From TMED14 sp963925545 (GTDB taxonomy: Bacteria > Bacteroidota > Bacteroidia > Flavobacteriales > Schleiferiaceae), in the NCBI GenBank assembly GCA_963925545.1, contig CAWUSA010000012.1:1-64000 (forward strand): a stretch of 64,000 nt of DNA, given 5' to 3'. The notes beneath the pieces are model-generated. The model was not told where the DNA came from and ran no database searches. It was given only the letters and a program-made list of their open reading frames with translations. Positions 50,944 to 59,975 of the stretch are shown piece by piece (within the stretch, counting starts at the first letter, position 1; the number at the start of each line of letters is the position of its first letter). Both the position numbers and the translations under genes were made by a program.

Positions 50944-53472
50944 ATGATGTATGTGATTAAGCGTGATGGCCGCAGAGAAGCCATCAAATTTGACAAGATT
51001 ACCGCCAGGATTCAGAAACTGTGCTATGGTTTTACAGAACACATTGATTCCGTGTCAGTGGCTCAACGAGTCATTGAGGGACTTTACGATGGGGTGTCTA
51101 CAAGTGAATTAGATAACCTTGCAGCAGAGACAGCTGCAGCCATGACCATCCGTCATCCGGACTACGCCTTGTTGGCTGCTCGGATTGCAGTTTCGAATCT
51201 GCACAAAAACACCAACAAGTCTTTCTCTGAAACGATGACGGCCTTGCACGAATACGTCAACCCCAAAACGGGCAAGTACGCCCCGATGATTGCAGACGAT
51301 GTCATTGAGTTGATCAAAACGAATGCGGCGTTGCTGGATTCATCCTTGATTTACGATCGCGACTTCAGCTACGATTTTTTTGGATTCAAAACCTTGGAGC
51401 GTTCCTACCTGCTCCGCATGGAGGGCAAGATCGCAGAACGTCCACAGCACATGTTGATGCGTGTCGCCGTTGGCATCCACAAGGATGACATTGACGCAGC
51501 CATCGCCACCTACCAGGGCATGTCAAAAGGGCTGTACACCCATGCCACACCCACCCTGTTCAATGCGGGAACACCTAAGCCGCAGATGTCTAGCTTCTTC
51601 CTTTTGCAGATGCAAGACGATAGCATTGATGGCATTTATGACACACTCAAACAATGTGCAAAAATCAGCCAGAGCGCTGGTGGCATTGGCCTGAGCTTGC
51701 ACAATGTGCGCGCCAAGGGATCTTATATTCGAGGCACCAACGGCACATCCAATGGCCTGGTTCCCATGTTGCGTGTGTTCAATGACACCGCCCGTTATGT
51801 GGACCAAGGTGGCGGCAAGCGCAAGGGATCCTTTGCCATGTATCTCGAGCCATGGCATGCAGACATTTTTGACTTCTTGGACTTGAAGAAAAACACCGGC
51901 AATGAGGAGGCGCGTGCACGTGACCTGTTCTATGCCATGTGGATTTCGGATCTGTTCATGAAGCGGGTCAAGGAGAATGCCGATTGGTCTTTGCTTTGCC
52001 CGAACCAATGCCCGGGGCTGTACGACACCTATGGTGACGACTTTGAAAAGATGTATACCGGTTACGAAAAAGCTGGTAAGGCTAAAAAGGTCATCAAGGC
52101 ACGTGAGTTGTGGACCAAGATTTTGGAATCTCAAATTGAGACGGGAACGCCTTACATGCTTTACAAGGACGCCTGTAACAGCAAATCCAACCAGAAAAAC
52201 CTGGGAACAATTCGCTCTTCCAACCTCTGCACAGAGATCATGGAGTACACGGCACCTGATGAGGTAGCGGTATGTAATTTGGCGTCCATTGCGCTGCCTA
52301 AGTACATTGTCGATGGCGTATTTGATCACCAATTCCTTTACGAAACGACATACAAGGTGACAAAGAACCTCAATGCTGTCATTGATCAGAACTACTACCC
52401 AGTGCCTGAAGCTAGGAATTCCAACATGCGCCACCGACCGATTGGCATTGGCGTGCAGGGATTGGCTGACACCTTCATCAAACTGCGAATGCCCTTCACA
52501 TCCGATGAGGCCAAGCAATTGAATAAGGACATCTTTGAAACTTTGTACTTCGCAGCGGTTAAGGCATCATGTGACATGGCAAAGGAAGAGGGAGCCTATG
52601 AAACCTTTGAAGGCTCACCCATGTCTAAAGGCGAATTCCAATTTAACATGTGGAACGTGTCTGAGGAAGATTTGAGTGGCCGATGGGATTGGAAAGCCTT
52701 GCGCAAAGAGGTAAAAAAGGAAGGCGTGAGAAATTCCTTGCTGCTGGCGCCCATGCCAACGGCATCCACCTCACAAATCCTTGGCAACAATGAGTGCTTT
52801 GAACCTTACACCACCAACCTGTACACCCGTCGGGTGCTATCTGGTGAGTTCATTGTGGTGAACAAGCACCTTCTCTTGGACTTGGTTTCCCTAGGCCTTT
52901 GGGATGATGACGTGAAAAATGCCCTGATGGCTAACAACGGATCCATTCAAAACATTGACTGCATTCCTGACAACATTAAGGAGCTTTACCTCACCGTCTG
53001 GGAAATGAGCATGAAGGACATCATTGATATGGCTGCTGATCGTGGTGTTTTCATTGACCAGTCTCAGTCCATGAACCTCTTTGTAGAGTCACCTAACATG
53101 GGCAAACTCACATCCATGCACTTTTATGCATGGGAGAAAGGGCTCAAAACGGGCATGTATTACCTGCGGACCAAAGCTGCATCTGCAGCCATCAAGTTCA
53201 CCGTCAAAAAGAAGGTGGAGAAGATTCCTGATGATGAAGCATTCAAGCTAGAAGATGCGAATGTCAAGGTTGCTGTCAAAGAGCAGCTGGAAACAATGGC
53301 TGATAATGAGGCACTCAAAACAGAGGAGACCGCCGTCAAGGTTGCTGTCGAGGTTGCTGTCGAGGTTGCCGAAAAGCCCGCGGTTAAATCCGTGAGCATT
53401 GATTACACAGCAGAAGAAATTCTGGCTTGCTCCATTGATAATCCGGACGATTGCGAGGCCTGCGGGTCTTGA
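50944..53472 (+). CDS. nrdA: Ribonucleoside-diphosphate reductase, alpha subunit (class I)
   Basis: 842 residues. N-terminal ATP cone (MYVIKRDGRREAIKFDKI, 2-~95), catalytic barrel with the Cys in DSIDGIYDTL-flanked sites, SNLCTEIMEYTAPDEVAVCNLASI (active-site Cys/Glu) and MPTASTSQILGNNECFEPYT. The conserved body ends near LRTKAASAAIKFTV (~753). It is followed by ~70 residues of Lys/Glu/Val-rich low complexity with a duplicated unit (EAFKLEDANVKVAV / EALKTEETAVKVAV), then the C-terminal redox CEAC (CxxC) tail. The expanded linker is unusual in length and repetitiveness. Confidence 0.95.
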   Translation: MMYVIKRDGRREAIKFDKITARIQKLCYGFTEHIDSVSVAQRVIEGLYDGVSTSELDNLAAETAAAMTIRHPDYALLAARIAVSNLHKNTNKSFSETMTALHEYVNPKTGKYAPMIADDVIELIKTNAALLDSSLIYDRDFSYDFFGFKTLERSYLLRMEGKIAERPQHMLMRVAVGIHKDDIDAAIATYQGMSKGLYTHATPTLFNAGTPKPQMSSFFLLQMQDDSIDGIYDTLKQCAKISQSAGGIGLSLHNVRAKGSYIRGTNGTSNGLVPMLRVFNDTARYVDQGGGKRKGSFAMYLEPWHADIFDFLDLKKNTGNEEARARDLFYAMWISDLFMKRVKENADWSLLCPNQCPGLYDTYGDDFEKMYTGYEKAGKAKKVIKARELWTKILESQIETGTPYMLYKDACNSKSNQKNLGTIRSSNLCTEIMEYTAPDEVAVCNLASIALPKYIVDGVFDHQFLYETTYKVTKNLNAVIDQNYYPVPEARNSNMRHRPIGIGVQGLADTFIKLRMPFTSDEAKQLNKDIFETLYFAAVKASCDMAKEEGAYETFEGSPMSKGEFQFNMWNVSEEDLSGRWDWKALRKEVKKEGVRNSLLLAPMPTASTSQILGNNECFEPYTTNLYTRRVLSGEFIVVNKHLLLDLVSLGLWDDDVKNALMANNGSIQNIDCIPDNIKELYLTVWEMSMKDIIDMAADRGVFIDQSQSMNLFVESPNMGKLTSMHFYAWEKGLKTGMYYLRTKAASAAIKFTVKKKVEKIPDDEAFKLEDANVKVAVKEQLETMADNEALKTEETAVKVAVEVAVEVAEKPAVKSVSIDYTAEEILACSIDNPDDCEACGS

Positions 53473-53494
53473 TCAGCCTCACAATTAACCTTAC

Positions 53495-53523
53495 AACCCG
53501 CAACATTGTTGCGGGTTTTTTTA
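53495..53523 (+). terminator. Intrinsic terminator after nrdBA
   Basis: AACCCGCAAC (53495-53504) pairs perfectly with GTTGCGGGTT (53508-53517), loop ATT, followed by a T run to 53522. Confidence 0.9.
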
Positions 53524-53623
53524 TGCAAAACCTTGATGTTGAAAACATTGGCTAAAGGTCTTTGGGTCGCATGTAAAAATTTAGGTAACTTAAGGACACC
53601 TAAACAACACTAAATCATCACTT

Positions 53624-53794
53624 ATGTCAACAGAGTCAGAACAGCGCGAAACGCGACGACAGCAATGGCTTCGACAGCGCCGCGAAAGAAAGCTCGCTGA
53701 GCAGGCTAAGGACAATGAGTCGGCCGGATCCACCATGCTGCTCTTGGTAGCAATCATTGGCGGTATATGTTTCTTTGCTTGGTACCTGAGTTGA
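53624..53794 (+). CDS. Putative 56-residue single-pass membrane protein
   Basis: Below usual length cut-offs. ATG 53624 to TGA 53794. The N-terminal half is very polar, rich in Arg, Gln and Glu (TRRQQWLRQRRERKLAEQA). It is followed by one membrane helix (MLLLVAIIGGICFFAWYL, 38-55), so the arginine-rich part would be cytoplasmic. It fills the gap between the nrdBA terminator and the TerB-DnaJ gene. Composition and topology support it, but no family is recognised and no Shine-Dalgarno is visible. Confidence 0.6.
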   Translation: MSTESEQRETRRQQWLRQRRERKLAEQAKDNESAGSTMLLLVAIIGGICFFAWYLS

Positions 53795-53829
53795 GCGATT
53801 CAGCCCCGCTTGGGTTGTAAATTTGCGCC

Positions 53830-54558
53830 ATGAACTGGCGAAATATTCTGGGTGGCGGATTCCTTGGTTGGACCTTTGGCGGTCCCATCGGAGCACTGTT
53901 GGGAGCAGCATTAGGCAATGCAGTTGGAGACCTTTTTGGATCCAATGAGGGTCAAGGCAAACCATTCATCACTTCTGAAGGTGATTTCCATGCCAGCCTT
54001 TTGGTGCTTGCATCCATGGTCATGAAGGCAGATGGTCAAATTGACCCCAGGGAGCTGAACCATGTGCGTGAGCAGTTCAAGCGATGGTTTGGTGCAGACA
54101 AGGCGAATGCCAGCTTCATGGTGTTCAATGACTTGGCGAAGTCCCGTCCAAAAATCACCCTGGTTTGCGCACAAGTTCGACAACATATGGCCCTGCAAGG
54201 CCGCATTCAAATTGTCAATTTCCTCTTTGAATTGGCCGTGATTGATGGCTCACTCAAGCAGGCTGAGCAGGCTCAAATTGCCAGGATTGCCAGGTACCTT
54301 GGCCTGGGTCAACTAGATTTCCAGCGATTGCATGCCATGCATTCCAGGATTCAGCAGTACGACCCCTATGCCGTGATGGGCATATCGCGCACAAGCACAG
54401 ACAAGGACATCAAGGCAACCTACCGTCGATTGGTCAAAAAATACCACCCCGATGCAGTGATTGGGATGGGGAAGGATGTCGTGGCTGAAGCGGAAGTAAC
54501 CTTCAGGAAAATTCAGACTGCCTATGAGCAGATCTCTAAAGAACGCGGCATCAAATGA
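53830..54558 (+). CDS. TerB/DnaJ domain protein (DjlA-like)
   Basis: 242 residues. The N-terminus is a glycine-zipper hydrophobic hairpin (NILGGGFLGWTFGGPIGALLG, split around residues 5-30). Next comes a TerB-like helical domain (about 50-165: SLLVLASMVMKADGQIDPRELNHV) and a C-terminal J domain (about 178-242) with the HPD motif (KKYHPDAV). It is a membrane-associated Hsp70 co-chaperone candidate, as in E. coli DjlA. A TAAATTTG box ends 4 bp before the ATG. The stop overlaps the next ATG by 4 bp. Confidence 0.9.
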   Translation: MNWRNILGGGFLGWTFGGPIGALLGAALGNAVGDLFGSNEGQGKPFITSEGDFHASLLVLASMVMKADGQIDPRELNHVREQFKRWFGADKANASFMVFNDLAKSRPKITLVCAQVRQHMALQGRIQIVNFLFELAVIDGSLKQAEQAQIARIARYLGLGQLDFQRLHAMHSRIQQYDPYAVMGISRTSTDKDIKATYRRLVKKYHPDAVIGMGKDVVAEAEVTFRKIQTAYEQISKERGIK

Positions 54559-55520
54559 CCTTCCAGACACCTATACAATCAGAATTGGCTCACTTTGACA
54601 AGGTCTTCCCCAAGGCCTTTGCCAGCCATGTACCCTTGTTGAATGTCATCCTCAAGTATGCCATTAAAAAGAAGGGCAAGCGATTGCGACCTGCCTTGGT
54701 TTTCTTGATGGCTAAGGCCCTGAATGGTAGCGTCAGTGAACGCAGCACCCGGGCTGCAACCCTTGTGGAGTTGATGCACACAGCAACCCTTGTGCATGAC
54801 GATGTGGTTGATCAGTCCCTGATGCGTCGTGGCAGTTACAGCATCCAAGCCCTCTGGCAAAAAAAGGTGGCTGTGTTGGTGGGTGATTACATGCTATCCA
54901 GGGTTTTGCTTCTTGCGGTGGAACACAAGGATCACGATCTCCTAGGTCATGTCAGTCAAGCAGTCAAGGCTATGTCGGAAGGCGAATTGCTTCAAATGGC
55001 CAAGGCAAGGCGATTGGACATCGATGAGGCCGTTTACGAGGATGTCATCCGTCAGAAAACTGCCTCGTTGATGGCAGCCTGCTGTGTTGCAGGCGCAGCC
55101 AGCGTGGATGCAGATGAAGCTGCGCAAGCAATGGCCAGGGCTTTTGGCGAGGCGCTGGGAATGGCCTTTCAAATCCAAGATGATCTCTTGGATTTTGATC
55201 GATTTGCAACGACGGGTAAGCCCGCAGGCATTGATGTGAAGGAGCAGAAAATGACCCTGCCATTGATTCATGCCCTGTCCATGGCCAATACCAGTCAACG
55301 TCGCGAGATGGTCGGCATCGTCAAGAAAAAAACCAATGACCCACGGGCCGTGGCTTCCTTGATGTCAACCGTGGTTGAACTTGGCGGCGTGCGTTATGCA
55401 GTCAAGCGCATGGGACAATGGCAGGATGAGGCATTGACCCACTTGCATGCCTTGCCTGAGTCAGCTTCCAAGGAGTCCTTGAAAGCCCTAGTGGACTTTG
55501 TAGCAAGTCGCCGTTCTTGA
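54555..55520 (+). CDS. Trans-isoprenyl diphosphate synthase (polyprenyl type)
   Basis: 321 residues. It elongates isoprenoid chains for quinones. First Asp-rich motif HDDVVD (Asp82, Asp83, Asp86), RGSYSIQALW, second Asp-rich motif IQDDLLDFD (~213), plus GKRLRPAL. The residue before the first DDxxD is bulky-poor (LVH), consistent with a long-chain product such as octaprenyl or heptaprenyl; chain length cannot be fixed from this. It could also supply precursor for the crt pathway, which lacks its own GGPP synthase here. Confidence 0.93.
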   Translation: MTFQTPIQSELAHFDKVFPKAFASHVPLLNVILKYAIKKKGKRLRPALVFLMAKALNGSVSERSTRAATLVELMHTATLVHDDVVDQSLMRRGSYSIQALWQKKVAVLVGDYMLSRVLLLAVEHKDHDLLGHVSQAVKAMSEGELLQMAKARRLDIDEAVYEDVIRQKTASLMAACCVAGAASVDADEAAQAMARAFGEALGMAFQIQDDLLDFDRFATTGKPAGIDVKEQKMTLPLIHALSMANTSQRREMVGIVKKKTNDPRAVASLMSTVVELGGVRYAVKRMGQWQDEALTHLHALPESASKESLKALVDFVASRRS

Positions 55521-55553
55521 GTGACATTATGGTCTTAACTTGACCCTTCTATC

Positions 55554-57479
55554 ATGGGAAGAATAACCACCGCTTGCATTGACAAAATCATGGACGCCAT
55601 CCGAATCGAGGAGGTGGTCGGTGATTTTGTGACCTTGAAAAAAAGTGGCTCATCCTTCCGCGGAATGAGCCCCTTCACCAATGAAAAGACACCGTCTTTT
55701 TATGTGGTGCCGTCCAAGCAGATTTTCAAAGACTTTTCCTCAGGTAAGGGGGGGTCTGCTGTGTCTTTTTTGATGGAACATGAGCAAATGTCCTACCCTG
55801 AAGCCCTCCGGTGGATTGCTGAAAAATACCAGATTGAGATCGAGGAAGAGGAGCAGTCTCAGGAGCAAATGGATGCGCAAAGTGAGCGAGAGAGCTTGAT
55901 TGCCGTGACGGCATTTGCGGCCAAGCAGTTCACGGAGTGGTTGTGGGAGCACGACAAAGGCAAGGCCATCGGCCTAACCTATTTTAGAAACCGAGGATTC
56001 ACCGATGAGATCATCAAGTCCTTCATGCTTGGCTATGCATTGGAAGCGCGTGGCGCTTTGCATGATGCAGCCATTAAGTCAGGCTTTGTGAAGGCCTACC
56101 TGGTTAAATCGGGCCTGTGCATTGACCGTGAGAACGGCAGCCCTGTGGATCGATTTTGGGGCCGTGTGATGTTCCCCATTCACAACATGGCTGGAAGGAT
56201 CATAGGCTTTGGTGGGCGCGTCCTTGACAGCCAGGCAAAAACAGCGAAATACCTTAACAGTCCGGAGTCAGACATCTACCACAAAAGCAAGGTGTTGTAC
56301 GGCCTGTACCAGGCTAAACAAGCCATTGCAAAAAAAGACCGTTGCCTCATTGTTGAAGGCTACACCGATGTGCTGGCCATGCATCAGGCAGGGGTTCAGC
56401 ACGTGGTGTCTTCATCGGGGACTGCTTTAGGACTGGATCAGATTCGCTTGATCAAACGCCTGACCAATAATGTGACCTTGCTTTTTGATGGCGATGCAGC
56501 GGGTTTGCGAGCATCCTTTCGGGGCATCGATTTGTTGCTGGCTGAAGGCCTACTGGTTAGGGCCGTGCCATTGCCTGAAGGGGCAGATCCAGACTCTCTA
56601 GCTCAGAGCATGGATGCGGAAGCCCTGCAGGCCTACTTGACTGAGCATGAACAAGATTTCATGGTCTTCAAATCAGACATTTTGCTGGCAGAGGCTGGGG
56701 ATGACCCCATTGAACGCGCAGAGGCAAAAAAGGATTTGGCATTAAGCCTTTCAAAGATCCCCAACCCGATTTTGCGTGAAGAATACGTTCGCGCCACAGC
56801 AAGGAAATTGGGCATGGATGAGCAAACCCTGCATGACGAGCTCAGTCGATTGCAGGCTGCAGCAAACCGAGAAGTCAATCGACGCCAGCCACAACAAGCA
56901 CCCACACTCAGCCCCGTTGAAGCAAGTGCACCGACTCAGCGCCCGCCAGCCTATGAGGAGTCACTCATGAAGGCATTGATTCAGCATGGTGAAACAGCCA
57001 TAGAGGTTCCGGACCCTGAGCAAGAAGGCAAGACCTTGACGGAGAAATCGGGAACCTTCATCATCGAAGAAGTTTTATCGGATAACATGGACTTTTCTCA
57101 CGCTCCTTACCAGCAACTCTTTGATTTGATATCGCATGCCTGGGATGAGCGAAGGCATTTGATGACATCGGATGAACTGCTTCGCTACCCCGATCAATCA
57201 TTGGTCAGCCTGGTAGCAGATTTGCATGCAGAGAAGTACCAATTGGCGCAGTGGGAGAAAAAGGAAATCATGGTAGCGAATCCGTTGGAGAGTTTAAGTC
57301 TTCACATTCAGCAGTCGATACTTCGCTTCAAGGAGGCCACCATTGATCGCCACGTGAAGGACATCATCGCCACTTTGCAAGCGACAGATGATTCAGACAA
57401 GCAAGCATTGCTTGAGAAATTTGGGCGATTGCAAACGCTGCGCAATGCGTTGCGAGAGCAGCTCAGGCGAGTGGTATAA
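55554..57479 (+). CDS. dnaG: DNA primase, zinc ligands replaced
   Basis: 641 residues. It makes RNA primers at the replication fork. The N-terminal CHC2 fold is present, but all four zinc ligands are changed: canonical Cys/His/Cys/Cys positions read Ser39, Thr42, Asp60 and Ser63 (SPFTNEKTPSF, KDFSSGKGG). The TOPRIM domain is intact (LIVEGYTDVLAMHQAG; LFDGDAAG), as is the RNA-polymerase core (RVMFPIHNMAGRIIGFGGRVL). I know the same changes from other Bacteroidota primases. The C-terminal helicase-binding domain is weakly conserved. Confidence 0.94.
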   Translation: MGRITTACIDKIMDAIRIEEVVGDFVTLKKSGSSFRGMSPFTNEKTPSFYVVPSKQIFKDFSSGKGGSAVSFLMEHEQMSYPEALRWIAEKYQIEIEEEEQSQEQMDAQSERESLIAVTAFAAKQFTEWLWEHDKGKAIGLTYFRNRGFTDEIIKSFMLGYALEARGALHDAAIKSGFVKAYLVKSGLCIDRENGSPVDRFWGRVMFPIHNMAGRIIGFGGRVLDSQAKTAKYLNSPESDIYHKSKVLYGLYQAKQAIAKKDRCLIVEGYTDVLAMHQAGVQHVVSSSGTALGLDQIRLIKRLTNNVTLLFDGDAAGLRASFRGIDLLLAEGLLVRAVPLPEGADPDSLAQSMDAEALQAYLTEHEQDFMVFKSDILLAEAGDDPIERAEAKKDLALSLSKIPNPILREEYVRATARKLGMDEQTLHDELSRLQAAANREVNRRQPQQAPTLSPVEASAPTQRPPAYEESLMKALIQHGETAIEVPDPEQEGKTLTEKSGTFIIEEVLSDNMDFSHAPYQQLFDLISHAWDERRHLMTSDELLRYPDQSLVSLVADLHAEKYQLAQWEKKEIMVANPLESLSLHIQQSILRFKEATIDRHVKDIIATLQATDDSDKQALLEKFGRLQTLRNALREQLRRVV

Positions 57480-57491
57480 TTCAGCAGGTTT

Positions 57492-59357
57492 TCAGGAAGC
57501 TGGCTTGAAACCCAGGAGGTCATCCATGGTTTGGGTTGCCACGGCATGGTAGCCAGGTCGTGCTGCTTGGTAAATAGTCATGGCCCAATCTTGATCACCT
57601 GCTTCCAGCATTGCCTTGTAGGTTGGCGTCAAGAATTTGCGACGACCAACCGATGTCAGGAATTGCTCTACAACTGTTTGGAAGCCGTCCCCACGGTATT
57701 GCAAAGGAATTGCTAAGGCAAACCAGGCAGCTTGAATCTCAGCGTTGCTGGATGCTGTCAAATGGTACATGCCATCAAGGGCGGTGACCTGTGATAGATC
57801 TGCACCCTTGTTTCCCAATTGATCCAGAAAACGCAGCCATTCATGGGTGGTCCATTGATCTTGAGGCATGAGTGAACCTTCAGCAAGGAAGCCATCAAGG
57901 GCCAGGTCCACTGCTTCAAACCTGAGGGGCGGCAAAACGGGGCAATTGTCCGGAAGCCCCGTGCCGTAGACCCATTCTTCACCACGAATCTGCTCCCAGG
58001 TTGCTGCGTCAAGCAATTGATCCTTGAGGTAGGCAATGAAGCGATCGGTTGTCATAGACTTGAACTGGTGATCTTGGAAATACGTTGTTAAAAAGGCGTC
58101 AAAGGTTTCTTTGCCAACGGTTTCCTCTATCAAAAGCAAGAAATGAAAGCCTTTGTCGTAGGCAATTGCGGTCATGGCATCATCAGGGTTGCGCCCCTCC
58201 AAGGCGATATCTAGTTTGCTGTCCTCTGGGTGCTTTGCCATCATCTCATTGACTTCGTCCACAAGGCCTGCATGGGACAATGCCCTGAGCATGTTGGCGT
58301 AGTCTTCGCCATAGACGGCGGCCATGATGCGATGCTCAAAGTAGACGGTGAAGCCCTCATTGAGCCAGAAGTCATTCCATGTGGCATTGGTGACCAGGTT
58401 GCCGCTCCAGCTGTGTGCCAGTTCATGCGCAATCAGGGAGACCAAACTCCGGTCACCGGTGATCACTGTGGGCGTTAAAAAGGTCAAACGGGGATTTTCC
58501 ATGCCGCCAAATGGGAAGGAGGCAGGCAGTACCAACAAATCGTATTGGTCCCATGCATAGGGGCCATACAATGCTTCTGCCGCTTGAATCATAACTTCAG
58601 TTTCCGCAAATTCCCAGGCAGATTTTTCTAAAATAGCGGGCTCAGCGTAGACGCCTGTTCGCGGGCCTGTGGACTGAAAGGCCAGATCGCCAACGGCCAA
58701 TGCCATGAGATAGCTAGGGATGGGTTGACGCATGTCAAACTCGTATATCCCGTCCTCTGCAATTGTCGTGGGGTTGGTAGCACTCATCACGGCCATGAGG
58801 CCCGATGGAACTTTCACATTGGCGTGGTAGGTAAACCGCACGCCTGGACCATCCTGGCAGGGGATCCAAGTTCTGGCAAGAATGGCTTGGCTTTGGGTGA
58901 AGAGAAAGGGCTGTGTTTTACCATTGGTCTGTTCGGGGCGCAGCCATTGCAGTGCGGTTGCATCAGGTGCGGAGATATAGTGAATGTCTGCCACATAAGT
59001 GCCAGTGACAGGTTCTGATGGCACAATACAGATGCCTCGCCCTAAGAGCTCATTGGCCTCCCCATGGTGCCAGTCTACGGGCTTATCATCCACGGTGATG
59101 GATTGGATTATTAAACCATCACTGTCCAAAAAGATGCTGTCGGCATCATGGCAATCAAAGGTGATCGAGGCAATGCCAAGGATGGCCTTAGCACGAAAAT
59201 CCACTGCCATATCTAAATCTAAATGCGTCATGACGGCTTGTGCGGGTCGGGCGTGACTGTGTGGATCCATGGCTTGTTCGTTTGCGGTGTTAGACGGGGT
59301 GGTCTGGCAGGCTAGGGCTAGAAGACTAAGGGCTGCCAAGGCGACAATTTTTTGCAT
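57492..59357 (-). CDS. M1 family metallopeptidase lipoprotein (aminopeptidase, LTA4H-like)
   Basis: 621 residues. Lipobox LLALAC (Cys17). The N-terminal saddle domain is followed by the exopeptidase motif GGMEN (284-288) and the zinc site H311-E-L-A-H315 with third ligand Glu334 in NEGF, 19 residues later. The C-terminal helical domain (about 490-610) and the sequence around RFIAYLKDQLLD fit the leukotriene A4 hydrolase branch. Exported peptide degradation is the expected role. Confidence 0.93.
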   Translation of the reverse strand: MQKIVALAALSLLALACQTTPSNTANEQAMDPHSHARPAQAVMTHLDLDMAVDFRAKAILGIASITFDCHDADSIFLDSDGLIIQSITVDDKPVDWHHGEANELLGRGICIVPSEPVTGTYVADIHYISAPDATALQWLRPEQTNGKTQPFLFTQSQAILARTWIPCQDGPGVRFTYHANVKVPSGLMAVMSATNPTTIAEDGIYEFDMRQPIPSYLMALAVGDLAFQSTGPRTGVYAEPAILEKSAWEFAETEVMIQAAEALYGPYAWDQYDLLVLPASFPFGGMENPRLTFLTPTVITGDRSLVSLIAHELAHSWSGNLVTNATWNDFWLNEGFTVYFEHRIMAAVYGEDYANMLRALSHAGLVDEVNEMMAKHPEDSKLDIALEGRNPDDAMTAIAYDKGFHFLLLIEETVGKETFDAFLTTYFQDHQFKSMTTDRFIAYLKDQLLDAATWEQIRGEEWVYGTGLPDNCPVLPPLRFEAVDLALDGFLAEGSLMPQDQWTTHEWLRFLDQLGNKGADLSQVTALDGMYHLTASSNAEIQAAWFALAIPLQYRGDGFQTVVEQFLTSVGRRKFLTPTYKAMLEAGDQDWAMTIYQAARPGYHAVATQTMDDLLGFKPAS

Positions 59358-59391
59358 CCTGCAATGTAGGTCAAATGCCTAGTTTTGCCAC

Positions 59392-59817
59392 ATGCTATCA
59401 TTCAACCAACGAAAAGACAACAGGCCATTTTGGCTGAAAATGCTCATTCTGGCCTTGTGTATCACCGTGACTGATGCCGTGATGTCATCGGTGACCTTGG
59501 ACCATTTTTCGACAGCGATTTGGGTTGCCTTGCTTTTGACCTTGCTCAATGCCACCATCAAGCCATTGCTTATTTTACTGACCATCCCCTTGACTGTGGT
59601 CTCTATGGGGCTCTTTCTTTTGGTGATCAATGCCGTCGTCATTCTGATTGCTAGTAGCTGGGTTGGAGGCTTCAATGTGGAAGGCTTTTGGTCGGCCCTT
59701 GGGTTCTCTATTGTGTTGACCCTGGTGTCCAGCTTGTTGAATGGTAAATCGTCCAACTCTCAAGGGAGAAAGGCATCGAAGGAGCCAGCAGGTTGGCACA
59801 TGCCGCCCAAGGGTTGA
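59392..59817 (+). CDS. Phage-holin-like (superfamily IV) four-helix membrane protein
   Basis: 141 residues with four hydrophobic helices and a polar tail. The TLLNATIKPLLILLTIPLTVVSMGLFLLVINAVVI run, split over helices 2-3, is the hallmark of the 4-TMS 'phage holin' family found in many chromosomes. No phage genes are nearby, so lysis is unlikely; the true role is unknown. A TAGTTTTG box (59380-59387) ends 4 bp before the ATG. Confidence 0.85.
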   Translation: MLSFNQRKDNRPFWLKMLILALCITVTDAVMSSVTLDHFSTAIWVALLLTLLNATIKPLLILLTIPLTVVSMGLFLLVINAVVILIASSWVGGFNVEGFWSALGFSIVLTLVSSLLNGKSSNSQGRKASKEPAGWHMPPKG

Positions 59818-59975
59818 AACGAAAAGACAGGCTTTAAGACAGGCCGTGAATCAGGCCATTGCCGACCAATGACATGCCTTCACCTGCTGGTGTGGGGGAG
59901 ATCGCTGTCACAAGGACCAGATGGCTGGCAGAAATGGCTGATTCATCCATCAAATGCAAGGGAATTATTGGCGTT

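Noticed and set aside
51523..52518. Long open frame antisense to nrdA (331 codons)
   Set aside because: It lies wholly inside nrdA on the opposite strand, has no signal, motif or promoter, and mirrors the codon structure of the real gene.
59392..59817. Prophage remnant suggested by the holin-like gene
   Set aside because: No other phage gene nearby; this four-helix family is common in chromosomes without phages.
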